Positions 14,939-23,331 of a DNA stretch of 35,723 nucleotides are shown here, in pieces (within the stretch, counting starts at the first letter, position 1; the number at the start of each line of letters is the position of its first letter). The stretch comes from an uncultured Oscillospiraceae bacterium. GTDB taxonomy: Bacteria; Bacillota; Clostridia; Oscillospirales; Oscillospiraceae. The notes beneath the pieces were generated by a model. The model was not told the DNA's origin, made no database searches, and saw nothing but the letters and a program-made list of their open reading frames with translations. The stretch spans positions 1 to 35,723 of the forward strand of contig CANRLF010000019.1 of assembly GCA_947631395.1 (NCBI GenBank), given 5' to 3'. The position numbers were made by a program, and so were the translations under genes.

Positions 14939-16836
14939 TGCCCCCAGTGAGACCGAGAGGTGACGGCCGGAAGGCCAGAAGCCCGAAAAAGACCCTTATG
15001 CGCCTGCTTAGCTACATGAAAAAGTATATCCCGGTCCTCGTCATTGTCCTTGTGTGCATCACCGTCACCTCCTACGCCCAGGCCCGCATGTCAACGGCAT
15101 TGGGGGATCTGGTGGACGACTACATAAAGCCCATGATAGCCCAGGGCTCCACGGACTTTGGGCCCCTGGCCAAATTCCTTCTCAGGGTCGCCCTTGTGAT
15201 GATTGCCGGCATCTTCTGCGCCTGGCTTTATAACTTCCTGATGGTCTCCGTGGCCCAGGGTACCCAGAAGGTCATAAGGGACGAGATGTTCACAAAGATG
15301 CAGCGCCTCCCCCTTCGCTACTTCGACTCCAACACCGCGGGCAATATCATGTCCCGGTACACCAGCGACATCGACACACTTCGCCAGATGGTCTCCCAGT
15401 CCATCCCCCAGTGCGCCGCGTCCATCATCTCCCTTATCGTCATATCCGTAAACCTCATAATCAAATCCTGGATACTGTGCATAGTCATGGTGTTCACCGT
15501 GTTCGTCATAGTCCTGGTGACCAAGGTCGTTGTGGGCCGCTCCGGCAAGTACTTTTTGGAGCAGCAGCGGGCCCTCGGCCGTGTCAACGGCTATGTTGAG
15601 GAGCTCATAAACGGCCAGCGCGTGGTGAAGGTTTTCAACCACGAGGAGGCCTGCAAGAAGGAGTTTGACGAAATTAACGACGAGCTCTGCCGCAACGCCT
15701 ACACCGCCGGCGTGTACGCCAACGCCATGGGCCCCATCAATAATAACTTAGGCTACGTCCAGTACGCCGTTTTGGCCGTGGTGGGCGGGATTTTGGCCGT
15801 CAGCTCCGGCGGCAAGGCCCTGGGGCTGGGCGCGCTCATGTCCTTCATGCTCCTCTCCCGCCAGTTCAACATGCCCATCGCCCAGATCTCCAACCAGCTC
15901 AACGCCATCGTCCTGGCTTTAGCCGGCGCCGAGCGCATCTTCGACCTCATGGACGAGGAGCCGGAGGTTGACGACGGCTATGTGACGCTGGTGAACGCGG
16001 TCATCGACCCCGACGGCACCGTCCACGAGTCCGACAAGCGCACCGGCCACTGGGCCTGGAAGCACCCCCATCAGGCCGACGGCACCGTCACCTACACCGA
16101 GCTTCGCGGCGACATCACCATGGACAGCGTGGACTTCAGCTACGTGCCGGATAAGCAGATACTCTATGACATCTCCCTCTACGCCAAGCCCGGCCAGAAG
16201 CTGGCCTTCGTTGGCGCCACCGGCGCGGGCAAGACCACCATCACCAACCTCATAAACCGCTTTTACGACATCGAGGACGGCAAGATCCGCTATGACGGCA
16301 TCAATATAAATAAGATCAAAAAGGCCGACCTCCGCCGCTCCCTTGGTATGGTCCTGCAGGACGTGAACCTCTTCACCGGCACCGTGATGGACAACATCCG
16401 CTACGGCAAGCTTGACGCCACGGACGAGGAGTGCATCGAGGCCGCGAAGCTCGCCAACGCCCACGACTTCATAACCCGCCTTCCCGAAGGCTATGACACC
16501 ATGCTCACGAATAACGGCGCGCGGCTAAGTCAAGGCCAGCGCCAGCTAATCTCCATCGCCCGGGCCGCCGTGGCCGACCCGCCGGTTATGATACTTGACG
16601 AGGCCACCAGCTCCATCGACACCCGCACCGAGGCCCTTGTCCAGCGCGGCATGGACCGCCTCATGGAGGGCCGCACCGTGTTCGTCATCGCCCACCGCCT
16701 CTCCACCGTTATGAACTCCGACGCCATCATGGTCCTCGACCACGGCCACATCATCGAGCGCGGCACCCACGACCAGCTAATCGCCCAAAAAGGCACCTAC
16801 TACCAACTCTACACCGGTGCCTTCGAGCTCGAGTAA
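14938..16836 (+). CDS. ABC exporter half-transporter, consensus-site subunit
   Basis: A 632-residue partner of the preceding gene. Six membrane helices lie in the first ~340 residues, then a charged linker insert (about 345-395, with TVHESDKRTGHWAW) and a full ATPase. Walker A is GATGAGKTT near residue 427, the signature is LSQGQRQLISIARA near 529, and Walker B is VMILDEATSSID near 549 with the catalytic Glu intact. The pair therefore has one canonical and one degenerate site, the pattern of heterodimeric type IV exporters. The linker insert is common in this clostridial subfamily. Confidence 0.93.
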   Translation: MPPVRPRGDGRKARSPKKTLMRLLSYMKKYIPVLVIVLVCITVTSYAQARMSTALGDLVDDYIKPMIAQGSTDFGPLAKFLLRVALVMIAGIFCAWLYNFLMVSVAQGTQKVIRDEMFTKMQRLPLRYFDSNTAGNIMSRYTSDIDTLRQMVSQSIPQCAASIISLIVISVNLIIKSWILCIVMVFTVFVIVLVTKVVVGRSGKYFLEQQRALGRVNGYVEELINGQRVVKVFNHEEACKKEFDEINDELCRNAYTAGVYANAMGPINNNLGYVQYAVLAVVGGILAVSSGGKALGLGALMSFMLLSRQFNMPIAQISNQLNAIVLALAGAERIFDLMDEEPEVDDGYVTLVNAVIDPDGTVHESDKRTGHWAWKHPHQADGTVTYTELRGDITMDSVDFSYVPDKQILYDISLYAKPGQKLAFVGATGAGKTTITNLINRFYDIEDGKIRYDGININKIKKADLRRSLGMVLQDVNLFTGTVMDNIRYGKLDATDEECIEAAKLANAHDFITRLPEGYDTMLTNNGARLSQGQRQLISIARAAVADPPVMILDEATSSIDTRTEALVQRGMDRLMEGRTVFVIAHRLSTVMNSDAIMVLDHGHIIERGTHDQLIAQKGTYYQLYTGAFELE

Positions 16837-16878
16837 GCCAAACGCTCACGCATTTGATCCACTGCGAATATAAAAATT

Positions 16879-16902
16879 GCCCCCGGCCCTGTGGCCGGGG
16901 GC
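16879..16902 (+). terminator. Terminator of the ABC exporter operon
   Basis: GCCCCCGGCC pairs with GGCCGGGGGC over a CTGT loop, followed by GTCATTTTGTC. It lies 43 bases after the exporter stop and just before the convergent M56 gene. Confidence 0.85.
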
Positions 16903-16931
16903 GTCATTTTGTCAAAAAGCGATTTACTGGT

Positions 16932-18218
16932 TCATGCAAAATTTTCCTTCAGTTTTATTGCGCCCGGCTCTACCGGGTCGACCGTCGGAATTTCCCAATC
17001 CTCCGGGAACAGCTCATGGAACGAGGGTAATTTTTCCGTTTCGCCGGTGAGCACATTCCCGGTAAATCCCTCATATCCGTCCGCAACCCAACTGTGGTTG
17101 TAGATGACCTCATTTCGGGCTTTAAGTACCTCCTCCCTCTGTTCCGGTGAAAGGGTGTCCAAATTGAGATATGCGCGCCGCAGTGTTTCTTCCGAGGGAG
17201 CGTTATCATTCTCCGGCTCCTCCGGTATTATTACGAACCGTTCCCCCTGATCCTCCGTTCCGGACGTAACACCCACATCCGGGGAGTCACTCGGGCTCTT
17301 TACCGGTCCCTCTGTCCCCGTCGGCGAAGTGGCAAAAGCAACGGTGGTGCCCATGGTAAGGACCAGGGCCGCCAAAAGACCGCAAAATGTGGTTTTCTTG
17401 AATTTCATAATAGCAACGATCCTTTCCTCGGCCCGTTTTGGGCCGAAGCCACGGCAGAAAGCCGGGCTTTCTGTCTTTGTTGAGAGGGTGATCAGCGTGT
17501 TGGCGTACTCCGCCCGACAGTCTGCGCCCATGCGGCACAGCACGGCATGGTCACATGAAAGCTCCACGTCCCGCCTCAAAAGTCCGGCCATCAGCCACAC
17601 CGCCGGATTGAACCAGTGGACCGCCAGGGCCGCGGACATAAGGTAATGCCACAGATTGTCGCGCCGCCGGACATGGACGCTCTCATGGGCCAGCACCCAG
17701 TGGAGCTCACGCTCTCCCAATCCCGGCGTCAGCACCACGCTGGGACGCAGCGCCCCGAATGTCAGGGGGGCTCCCCTCATATCCCCCTCACGCAGATCCG
17801 TTCCGGCCGGCAGGGTGGCGCGGCGCGGGTCGCTCTCCGCCACCGCGACGACACTCCTGACCCTGCGTCGTGTGGAAAACCAGGCCGCCGCAAACAGCGC
17901 CGCCAGCGCGAGGCCAACCGCCAGATACACAAGCACCGCCAGCCCCGTGCAGGAGCCCGTTCCCATATCCTCCGGCGGCACATTTACCTCCGGCACTCTC
18001 ACCGCGCCGCCCCGGTCATGTTTTCCCAACAGCGCCGGAATAGCGTAGAGCGACAGCCCACTACTCCAGCCCACCGGGGTCATAAGCCGCGCAAGGCACA
18101 CCGCCCACAGTAGAAGCGTGACGTTGGGACTTATCCTCCCCCGCAATATTCTCCGCAGTACCGCCACCACCAGGATCATCACGCCGCCCAAGACGGTATT
18201 TTCCAAAATCCGCTCCAT
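16932..18218 (-). CDS. M56-family BlaR1-like membrane metallopeptidase with C-terminal sensor tail
   Basis: A 428-residue protein with membrane helices near 8-20, 32-46, 92-113 and 276-297. The zinc-peptidase motif HESVH is at residues 178-182, with the third-ligand region RRDVELSCDHAVL further on. In BlaR1/MecR1 systems this peptidase, once triggered, inactivates the BlaI repressor; the blaI-like gene lies directly upstream with a four-base gap. The outer C-terminal tail (about 298-428) is not a penicillin-binding domain. It is Pro/Glu-rich and ends with EEVLKARNEVIYNHSW, reminiscent of a YARHG-type domain, so the signal is probably not a beta-lactam. Confidence 0.88.
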   Translation of the reverse strand: MERILENTVLGGVMILVVAVLRRILRGRISPNVTLLLWAVCLARLMTPVGWSSGLSLYAIPALLGKHDRGGAVRVPEVNVPPEDMGTGSCTGLAVLVYLAVGLALAALFAAAWFSTRRRVRSVVAVAESDPRRATLPAGTDLREGDMRGAPLTFGALRPSVVLTPGLGERELHWVLAHESVHVRRRDNLWHYLMSAALAVHWFNPAVWLMAGLLRRDVELSCDHAVLCRMGADCRAEYANTLITLSTKTESPAFCRGFGPKRAEERIVAIMKFKKTTFCGLLAALVLTMGTTVAFATSPTGTEGPVKSPSDSPDVGVTSGTEDQGERFVIIPEEPENDNAPSEETLRRAYLNLDTLSPEQREEVLKARNEVIYNHSWVADGYEGFTGNVLTGETEKLPSFHELFPEDWEIPTVDPVEPGAIKLKENFA

Positions 18219-18222
18219 ACCG

Positions 18223-18576
18223 TCACCTGAGCTTTTCTACAAGCTCCCGAAGCGCCCTGGCCTCGTCCTCCGTCAGCTCCTCGGAGAGGAACGCCGACAT
18301 AAAGGCCGTCTTTGAGCCGCCGAAGAAGCGGCTAATGAGCCCCTCGGTCTCCTGCCTCTGGACGTCCTCCCGGCTCACCCGGGGCCTGCACATGAACCCG
18401 GGTTCGGTCCGCTCGATGACGCCCTTGTCCACCAGCTTCTTTATAACGGTGTAGGTCGTGTTCCTGTTCCACCCGCAGGAGGCGTTCAGCTTCTTCGCCA
18501 GCGTCCCGGCGGACAGCTCCCCTTCCTCCCACAGCGGCTCCATTACCTTAAGCTCGGATTCAAACAGTCTCTCCAT
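18223..18576 (-). CDS. BlaI/MecI/CopY-family repressor
   Basis: A 117-residue winged-helix repressor: MERLFESELKVMEPLWEEG, then the recognition region CGWNRNTTYTVIKKLVDKGVI and the wing RTEPGFMCRP. The C-terminal dimer region (VQRQETEGLISRFFGG) contains the stretch that partner peptidases usually cut. The start at 18576 is chosen because GAAGGAGGTAGG precedes it and the family begins there. It forms an operon with the M56 peptidase, and two dyads in the promoter are its likely operators. Confidence 0.93.
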   Translation of the reverse strand: MERLFESELKVMEPLWEEGELSAGTLAKKLNASCGWNRNTTYTVIKKLVDKGVIERTEPGFMCRPRVSREDVQRQETEGLISRFFGGSKTAFMSAFLSEELTEDEARALRELVEKLR

Positions 18577-18630
18577 TATCCTACCTCCTTCCCGCCGCGC
18601 CACCCCAAGACCCGAACCGGCCCGGCAAAT

Positions 18631-18689
18631 GTGACTATTGCAATAGTTATCACATCTTTAGACTATCACAATAGTCACCCCTTGTCAAC
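18631..18689 (-). promoter_or_regulatory. BlaI-type promoter with two operator dyads
   Basis: On the minus strand TTGACA (18689-18684) is a perfect -35; with an 18-base spacer the -10 is TAGTCT (18665-18660), preceded by TGA. Dyad 1, GACTATCACAATAGTC (18661-18676), overlaps the spacer and -10. Dyad 2, ACTATTGCAATAGT (18634-18647), is a perfect palindrome just beyond the start. Both share ACTAT-N4-ATAGT, with centres 28 bp apart. Binding would block initiation, so autorepression is likely. Confidence 0.85.
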
Positions 18690-18718
18690 ACTTATTTTAA
18701 AAATTCCCCGGACGCAAA

Positions 18719-18752
18719 AAATCTCCCGTGACTTTTTCGTCACGGGAGATTT
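18719..18752 (-). terminator. Terminator of hom-aspartate kinase operon
   Basis: AAATCTCCCGTGAC pairs with GTCACGGGAGATTT over a six-base loop; on the minus strand a run of six T follows (18721-18716). It lies 14 bases after the kinase stop. Confidence 0.92.
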
Positions 18753-18765
18753 GGTTCTAAAATTT

Positions 18766-19974
18766 TTAGTCTCCGAAAAATTTGTCGTGCACCGCCTGAA
18801 CGGCCTTGTCCGCGTCGTCCTCGTCCACAAGTACGGATACCTTTATTTCGCTTGTGGAGATCATCTTTATGTTGATCTTCTTCTTTGCCAGGGCGTCGAA
18901 CATCTTCACCGCCACGCCGGAGGTCATCAGCATACCCGCGCCCACGATGCTTATTTTCGCCACGTGGGTGTCCAGATCCAGCTTCTGATAGCCCAGGGAC
19001 TCGGCGTTGTTCTCCAGGCACTCCTTCGCCGCCTCGGCGTCCGCCCTTGTGACGGTAAAGGTCACGTCCTGGGTGTTCTCCCGGCCCAGGGACTGGATGA
19101 TGATGTCCACGTTGATCTTCTCGTTGGCGAGTATCCGGAAGATCTTAAAGGCTATACCGGGCTCGTCCTTGATGCCCACTAAGGTGAAACGCGCCACGTT
19201 GACGTCCTTCGCGACGCCGCTGACTTCTACCTGTTCCAATTTCTTTACCTCCCTGACTTTAGTACCGGGTTTTCTCTCGTAGCTGGAGAGTACCTCCAGA
19301 TCCACGTTGTATCGCTTTGCCATCTCCACTGACCTGTTGTGCAGGACCTTCGCGCCCATGCTGGCAAGCTCCAGCATCTCGTCGAAGGTTATCTCGTCCA
19401 GCTTCTTCGCGCCCTTGACCTTGTTGGGGTCCGCGGTGTACACGCCGTCAACGTCCGTGTATATCTGGCACAGGTCCGCGTGCATCGCCGCGGCGATAGC
19501 CACCGCCGAGGTGTCCGAGCCTCCCCTGCCGAGAGTCGTTATATCGTCATACTTGTTTATGCCCTGGAAGCCCGTGATGAGCACTACCCTGCGCCCATCC
19601 AGCTCCTTCCTTATCCTCTCGGAGCCCACGGACTTGATGGATGCGTTGGAGTAGTTGGTGTTCGTCTTGAAATCCACCTGCCACCCCGTGAGGCTCACGG
19701 CGGGTACGCCCATGGAGTTGAGCATCATGGCGCACAGCGCCACGGACTGCTGTTCGCCGGTGCTGAGGAGCATATCCATCTCCCGCTTTGAGGGCCTTGG
19801 GTTATACTCCAGCGCCCTTGCTATGAGCTGATCTGTGGTCTTTCCCTGAGCGGAGAGGACCACGATCACGTCATTTCCGGCCCTGTATGTCTCTTCGATT
19901 ATCCCGGCGACCCTCCGGACCTTCTCCACGTCCGCCACGGAGCTGCCGCCGAATTTTTGAACAATGAGTGCCAT
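18766..19974 (-). CDS. lysC: Aspartate kinase
   Basis: A 402-residue monofunctional aspartokinase that phosphorylates aspartate in the first step towards lysine, threonine and methionine. The catalytic domain starts MALIVQKFGGSSVADVEKV and includes TGFQGIN and TTLGRGGSDTSAVAIA. Two ACT domains occupy about residues 265-402, with VGIKDEPGIAFKIFRILA in the first and SIVGAGMLMTSGVAVKMFDAL in the second, indicating amino-acid feedback control. AAGGAGGCC precedes the ATG. It follows hom with a 79-base gap, which suggests co-transcription and a threonine or methionine branch role. The symbol lysC is by family; the regulatory ligand cannot be told from sequence. Confidence 0.95.
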   Translation of the reverse strand: MALIVQKFGGSSVADVEKVRRVAGIIEETYRAGNDVIVVLSAQGKTTDQLIARALEYNPRPSKREMDMLLSTGEQQSVALCAMMLNSMGVPAVSLTGWQVDFKTNTNYSNASIKSVGSERIRKELDGRRVVLITGFQGINKYDDITTLGRGGSDTSAVAIAAAMHADLCQIYTDVDGVYTADPNKVKGAKKLDEITFDEMLELASMGAKVLHNRSVEMAKRYNVDLEVLSSYERKPGTKVREVKKLEQVEVSGVAKDVNVARFTLVGIKDEPGIAFKIFRILANEKINVDIIIQSLGRENTQDVTFTVTRADAEAAKECLENNAESLGYQKLDLDTHVAKISIVGAGMLMTSGVAVKMFDALAKKKINIKMISTSEIKVSVLVDEDDADKAVQAVHDKFFGD

Positions 19975-20053
19975 AATTGGCCTCCTTAAATAATATGTTC
20001 TTACCTGAGCTTTAGTGGGTGGGCCCTATGGCCCCGGTACATTCTATTCACCC

Positions 20054-21274
20054 TCAGAGGATACGGAACCGGCTGCGTATATCCATGCCGGCGCATTTCT
20101 CCTCCAGCTCCCTGCCGGTCAGGCTCGGCGTGGCGAAGGCGTACTCCTCCGGCCCCGCTCCGGGGTAGTCCCCCGGGTAGCTTATGAGCCTCACGTCGCC
20201 GAATGCCCGGCCGATGGCCTCCAGCCCCGAGCCCGTCCGCAGATACCAGCGCATAGGCACGTCATTGGCGTCCACCAGGTATCCCGGCTCCGACTCCTCC
20301 CAGCCCAGGTACTTCCTGGCCTTCAGGTGCTTCACCGCGTCTATGACGTCCGCAACCACCGCGCTGGCTGTGGGCCGCTTGCCCGCCCCCGCGCCGTAGA
20401 ACATACACTCTCCCAGGGCGTTGCCGTGTACCACGATGCCGTTCATCACCCCGTCGACGTTGCTTAAAAGGCTCGTCTTTGATATGAGGTGCGGCGCCAC
20501 ATACGCCGTGATGCGCCCGTCCGCCAGCTTATAGGCTCTGCCCAAAAGCTTCAGCTTGTACCCCAGCCTTCTGGCGTACTCGACATCCTCCAGCGTGACG
20601 CCCGAGATGCCCTCCACCGATATTTTCTCCGGGTCCACGCTCCTGCCGAAGCACAGATCCGCCAGGATACATATCTTCCGCGCCGCGTCGTACCCCTCCA
20701 CATCTGCGGTGGGGTCGGCCTCGGCGTAGCCCAGGCGCTGCGCGTCCTTCAGTATCTCCTCAAAGGGCGCGCCGTCGGTTATCATTCGTGTCAGGATGTA
20801 GTTCGTGGTGCCGTTCAGTATCCCGTATATCTCATCTATCTCGTTTGCCGTCAGGCACTGGGTTATGGGGCGTATGATCGGTATCCCACCGCCCACGCTG
20901 GCCTCAAAGAGGTAATTTACGTTTTTGCGCCTGGCGATCTCCAAAAGCTCATGCCCGTGCGCGGCCACCAGCTCCTTGTTGGAGGTGACCACGCTCTTCC
21001 CCGCCAGAAGCGCCCGCTTTGTAAACTCATAGGCCTTCCCGACGCCGCCTATGGTCTCCACGACGATGCGGACCTCCGGGTCGTTCTCCACGATGTCAAA
21101 ATCCCGGATGAGCTTGTCCGCGAAGGGACTGTCAGGAAAGTCCCTGATGTCCACGATATACCTGACGCCTATCTCCTCCGCGGCGTTGTGGGCTATGCTC
21201 TGGGCGTTCTCGGCCATGACCTCTGCCACTCCCGAGCCCACCGTGCCAAATCCGAGTATGGCGATATTTACCAC
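20054..21274 (-). CDS. hom: Homoserine dehydrogenase
   Basis: A 406-residue enzyme reducing aspartate semialdehyde to homoserine. The N-terminal Rossmann fold has VVNIAILGFGTVGSGVAEVM. The catalytic core includes GKSVVTSNKELVA, FEASVGGGIPII and LNGTTNYILTRM, followed by GYAEADPTADVEGYDAARK. The C-terminal part (about 330-406) is shorter than a full ACT domain but keeps LRTGSGLEAIGRAFGDV. The start is placed at GTG 21274, behind GGAGGGAGTGAC. The open frame extends to 21361, but a promoter lies at 21362-21390, so the longer start would sit at or before the transcription start. Confidence 0.94.
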   Translation of the reverse strand: MVNIAILGFGTVGSGVAEVMAENAQSIAHNAAEEIGVRYIVDIRDFPDSPFADKLIRDFDIVENDPEVRIVVETIGGVGKAYEFTKRALLAGKSVVTSNKELVAAHGHELLEIARRKNVNYLFEASVGGGIPIIRPITQCLTANEIDEIYGILNGTTNYILTRMITDGAPFEEILKDAQRLGYAEADPTADVEGYDAARKICILADLCFGRSVDPEKISVEGISGVTLEDVEYARRLGYKLKLLGRAYKLADGRITAYVAPHLISKTSLLSNVDGVMNGIVVHGNALGECMFYGAGAGKRPTASAVVADVIDAVKHLKARKYLGWEESEPGYLVDANDVPMRWYLRTGSGLEAIGRAFGDVRLISYPGDYPGAGPEEYAFATPSLTGRELEEKCAGMDIRSRFRIL

Positions 21275-21361
21275 GTCTGTCACTCCCTCCGGCGTGAATA
21301 TATTTCCGGAAACAACGCTAAAAATATGCTTGAAAAGCCATGTAAACTTCACGTAAGACAT

Positions 21362-21390
21362 ATAATATCACAGGAAAACGGCCAGCGCAA
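21362..21390 (-). promoter_or_regulatory. Promoter of hom-aspartate kinase operon
   Basis: On the minus strand TTGCGC (21390-21385), a 17-base spacer and TATTAT (21367-21362) with a TGA extension. Transcription should start near 21355, giving an ~80-base leader. I see no lysine riboswitch or T-box core in that leader. Confidence 0.7.
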
Positions 21391-21475
21391 GAAGCAGTTT
21401 AACGCACAAAAGAAAAATTTTGACGAAATATGGCTGTTTCCATGTTAAATCTGACCACATAGGGGGGCTGGCGCG

Positions 21476-22543
21476 GTGGATCCGGTCTTGCGGGGGATAG
21501 TCAAATACGGCCTCTGGGCGGTGGCCGCCATTTTGGGCGGCTACCTCTTTTTCCGGTTCCTCCTGCCGTGTCTCGCCCCCTTCTGCCTCGCCTTTCTGAC
21601 GGCCGCCCTCTGCGAGCCGGTCGTCCGGCTCCTCACCGACAGGCTCCATCTGCGGCGAGGGGTGGCATCCGCCCTCTGCGTCCTCGTGGTGCTGTCGTCG
21701 CTGCTCGGCTTTTTCATGCTCGTGGTGGTGCGGCTCATCGACGAGGCCCTCGGCCTCATAACGGAGCTTCCCCGCCTGGCCTCCGGCCTTCCCCAGATCC
21801 TCAGCCGCGTGGAGGGCGCCCTTCGCCACGCCATGGACTCCGCCCCCCAGGGCGTCCGGGACTACATGGATGAGGCCCTGCTCGCCATATCCGAAAGGGC
21901 CGCCCAGCTCCCCGCGGCCCTGTCCCAGTGGGCTCTCGGAAAGCTCAGCCGCGCCGCCGCCGGAGCTCCGGCGACTCTCCTTTTTCTGGCCACCTTCGCC
22001 ATCGGATCCTTTTTCATAAGCGCCGGCTTCCCCGCCATCCTCGCCTTTCTCCGCCGCCAGATACCCACCGGCGCCCGTGTCACCGCCGGTAACATAAAGC
22101 GCGACCTGCTGGACGGCCTCGGCCGGTGGCTCCGGGCGGAGCTCACGCTTATGGCCATAACCTTCGCCATCCTCACCGCCGCCTTCACCCTGCTCCATGT
22201 GGAGTACGCCGTCGTCATCGCCCTGATCACCGCCCTCATCGACGCCCTCCCCGTGTTCGGCTCCGGCGTCGTGCTCCTGCCCTGGGCCGGAGCGGCGGTA
22301 ATATCCGGCTCCCCCGGCCGGGCCCTGACCCTTGTCCTCACCTGGCTCGTGGCGACCCTGTCCCGCTCCTGTCTGGAGCCCAAGCTCATCGGCGACCAGT
22401 TCGGTGTGTCCCCGGCGGCGGCGCTCTTGGCCATGTACGCCGGCTTTCGCCTTACCGGGGTCATCGGCATGGTCCTCTTCCCGTTTATTTTGATGATGCT
22501 CAACGAGATGAACACAAAAGGATACGTCAAACTATGGAAATAG
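21476..22543 (+). CDS. ytvI: Sporulation integral membrane protein YtvI (AI-2E transporter family)
   Basis: A 355-residue member of the AI-2E/PerM superfamily with about eight membrane helices: two at the N terminus (residues 8-45), one near 62-85, then a long amphipathic region (85-165), and five more from 160 to 345. The C-terminal signature ITALIDALPVFGSGVVLLPWA and ATLSRSCLEPKLIGDQFGVSP match YtvI. In Bacillus ytvI is a sigma-E-dependent sporulation gene of unclear function; expression here is probably sporulation-linked, but I cannot define a sigma-E promoter. The start is GTG 21476 after AGGGGGGC. It overlaps the next gene by ten bases. Confidence 0.88.
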   Translation: MDPVLRGIVKYGLWAVAAILGGYLFFRFLLPCLAPFCLAFLTAALCEPVVRLLTDRLHLRRGVASALCVLVVLSSLLGFFMLVVVRLIDEALGLITELPRLASGLPQILSRVEGALRHAMDSAPQGVRDYMDEALLAISERAAQLPAALSQWALGKLSRAAAGAPATLLFLATFAIGSFFISAGFPAILAFLRRQIPTGARVTAGNIKRDLLDGLGRWLRAELTLMAITFAILTAAFTLLHVEYAVVIALITALIDALPVFGSGVVLLPWAGAAVISGSPGRALTLVLTWLVATLSRSCLEPKLIGDQFGVSPAAALLAMYAGFRLTGVIGMVLFPFILMMLNEMNTKGYVKLWK

Positions 22544-22902
22544 ATAAAAAAGCCAAAATCAAGCTTGCCGTCACCGGGGCGATCTCCGGGGCGATAAACG
22601 GTTTTTTCGGTGGTGGCGGCGGTATGGCCCTTGTGCCCCTTCTGCGGGGCTGGCTCCGCCTTGACGCCCGCCGCGCCTTCGCCACCAGCGTCGCGGTGAT
22701 GCTCCCCATGTGCCTTGTATCCGCCCTGGCCTACTGGCTCAGGACCGGCCTCGACCTCCGCTCCGCCGCGCCGTTCCTCGTCGGCGGCCTTCTCGGCGGC
22801 GTCATCTCCGGCCTCAGCTTCAAAAAGGTCCCGCCCCAGCTCCTCGCCCGCGCCTTCGCTCTGCTCATCATCTACGGCGGCGTCAGGAGCGTCCTGGCAT
22901 GA
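22534..22902 (+). CDS. Half-length TauE/SafE-family membrane protein, first partner
   Basis: A 122-residue protein starting MEIDKKAKIKLAVTGAISGA at ATG 22534, inside the last codons of ytvI, with AAAGGA upstream. It has four hydrophobic segments (about 10-32, 45-67, 72-92, 100-120) and the glycine-rich turn NGFFGGGGGMALVPLL that marks one repeat of TauE/SafE anion exporters. Full-length relatives are ~240-270 residues with two such repeats, so this is half a transporter. Its stop overlaps the ATG of the second half. Confidence 0.85.
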   Translation: MEIDKKAKIKLAVTGAISGAINGFFGGGGGMALVPLLRGWLRLDARRAFATSVAVMLPMCLVSALAYWLRTGLDLRSAAPFLVGGLLGGVISGLSFKKVPPQLLARAFALLIIYGGVRSVLA

Positions 22903-23255
22903 CCGTCATAAACGCCCTGGCGGGCCTTGTCTGCGGCGTGCTCTCCGGCTACGGCATCGGCGGCGGCTCACTGCTTCTGCTCTATATGACCGGCGTCGAC
23001 CGCCTCCCCCAGACCTCCGCCCAGGGGATAAACCTCCTCTACTTCCTGCCCACCTCCGCCGCGGCCCTCATCTCCCACCTGAAAAACGGCCTCGTGGAAA
23101 AGCGCGCCCTCATCTGGGCCGCCCTGCCCGGTATGGCCGCCTCGGCCCTCGCCGCCCTCGCCGCCACAAATCTGAGCTCCCCACTCCTCCGCCGCCTTTT
23201 CGGCATTTTTTGCGTCCTTGCGGGTGTTAAAATGTTTTTCAGGAAAGAGCCTTGA
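22899..23255 (+). CDS. Half-length TauE/SafE-family membrane protein, second partner
   Basis: A 118-residue protein starting MTVINALAGLVCGVLSGYG, with the second glycine-rich motif GYGIGGGSLLLLYM and four hydrophobic segments (about 4-30, 37-58, 68-90, 95-112). Together with the previous gene it makes up one complete two-repeat TauE/SafE unit, split by an ATGA stop/start overlap. The two halves probably pair in the membrane, possibly exporting a small sulfur or organic anion; no substrate can be read from the sequence. Confidence 0.85.
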   Translation: MTVINALAGLVCGVLSGYGIGGGSLLLLYMTGVDRLPQTSAQGINLLYFLPTSAAALISHLKNGLVEKRALIWAALPGMAASALAALAATNLSSPLLRRLFGIFCVLAGVKMFFRKEP

Positions 23256-23285
23256 CTTTCACTGTAAAAGATATTACAATTGTAA
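23252..23285 (+). promoter_or_regulatory. tetR promoter with overlapping operator dyads
   Basis: TTGACT (23252-23257), a 17-base spacer and TACAAT (23275-23280). The -35 overlaps the stop codon of the TauE-like gene. TGTAA-N6-TTACA (23262-23277) lies in the spacer, and the perfect palindrome TTACAATTGTAA (23274-23285) covers the -10 and beyond. The middle half-site is shared by both dyads. This fits autorepression by the TetR protein encoded downstream. Confidence 0.78.
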
Positions 23286-23331
23286 AAGAAAATCAGGCAT
23301 TTTCTACTAAAATATCCCAGGAGGTGGGAGT

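Noticed and set aside
20000-20053. A terminator or attenuator between hom and aspartate kinase
   Set aside because: GGGCCC-rich sequence can pair (GGTGGGCCC with GGCCCCGGT) but there is no T-run, so co-transcription remains the simpler reading.
21275-21361. A lysine riboswitch or T-box before hom
   Set aside because: The leader is only about 80 bases and shows neither the lysine aptamer core nor a T-box sequence; no terminator hairpin is present.
22126-22533. Upstream extension of the first TauE/SafE half-gene frame
   Set aside because: This part is Arg/Pro/His-rich and lies in another frame within ytvI; homology and a Shine-Dalgarno both support ATG 22534.
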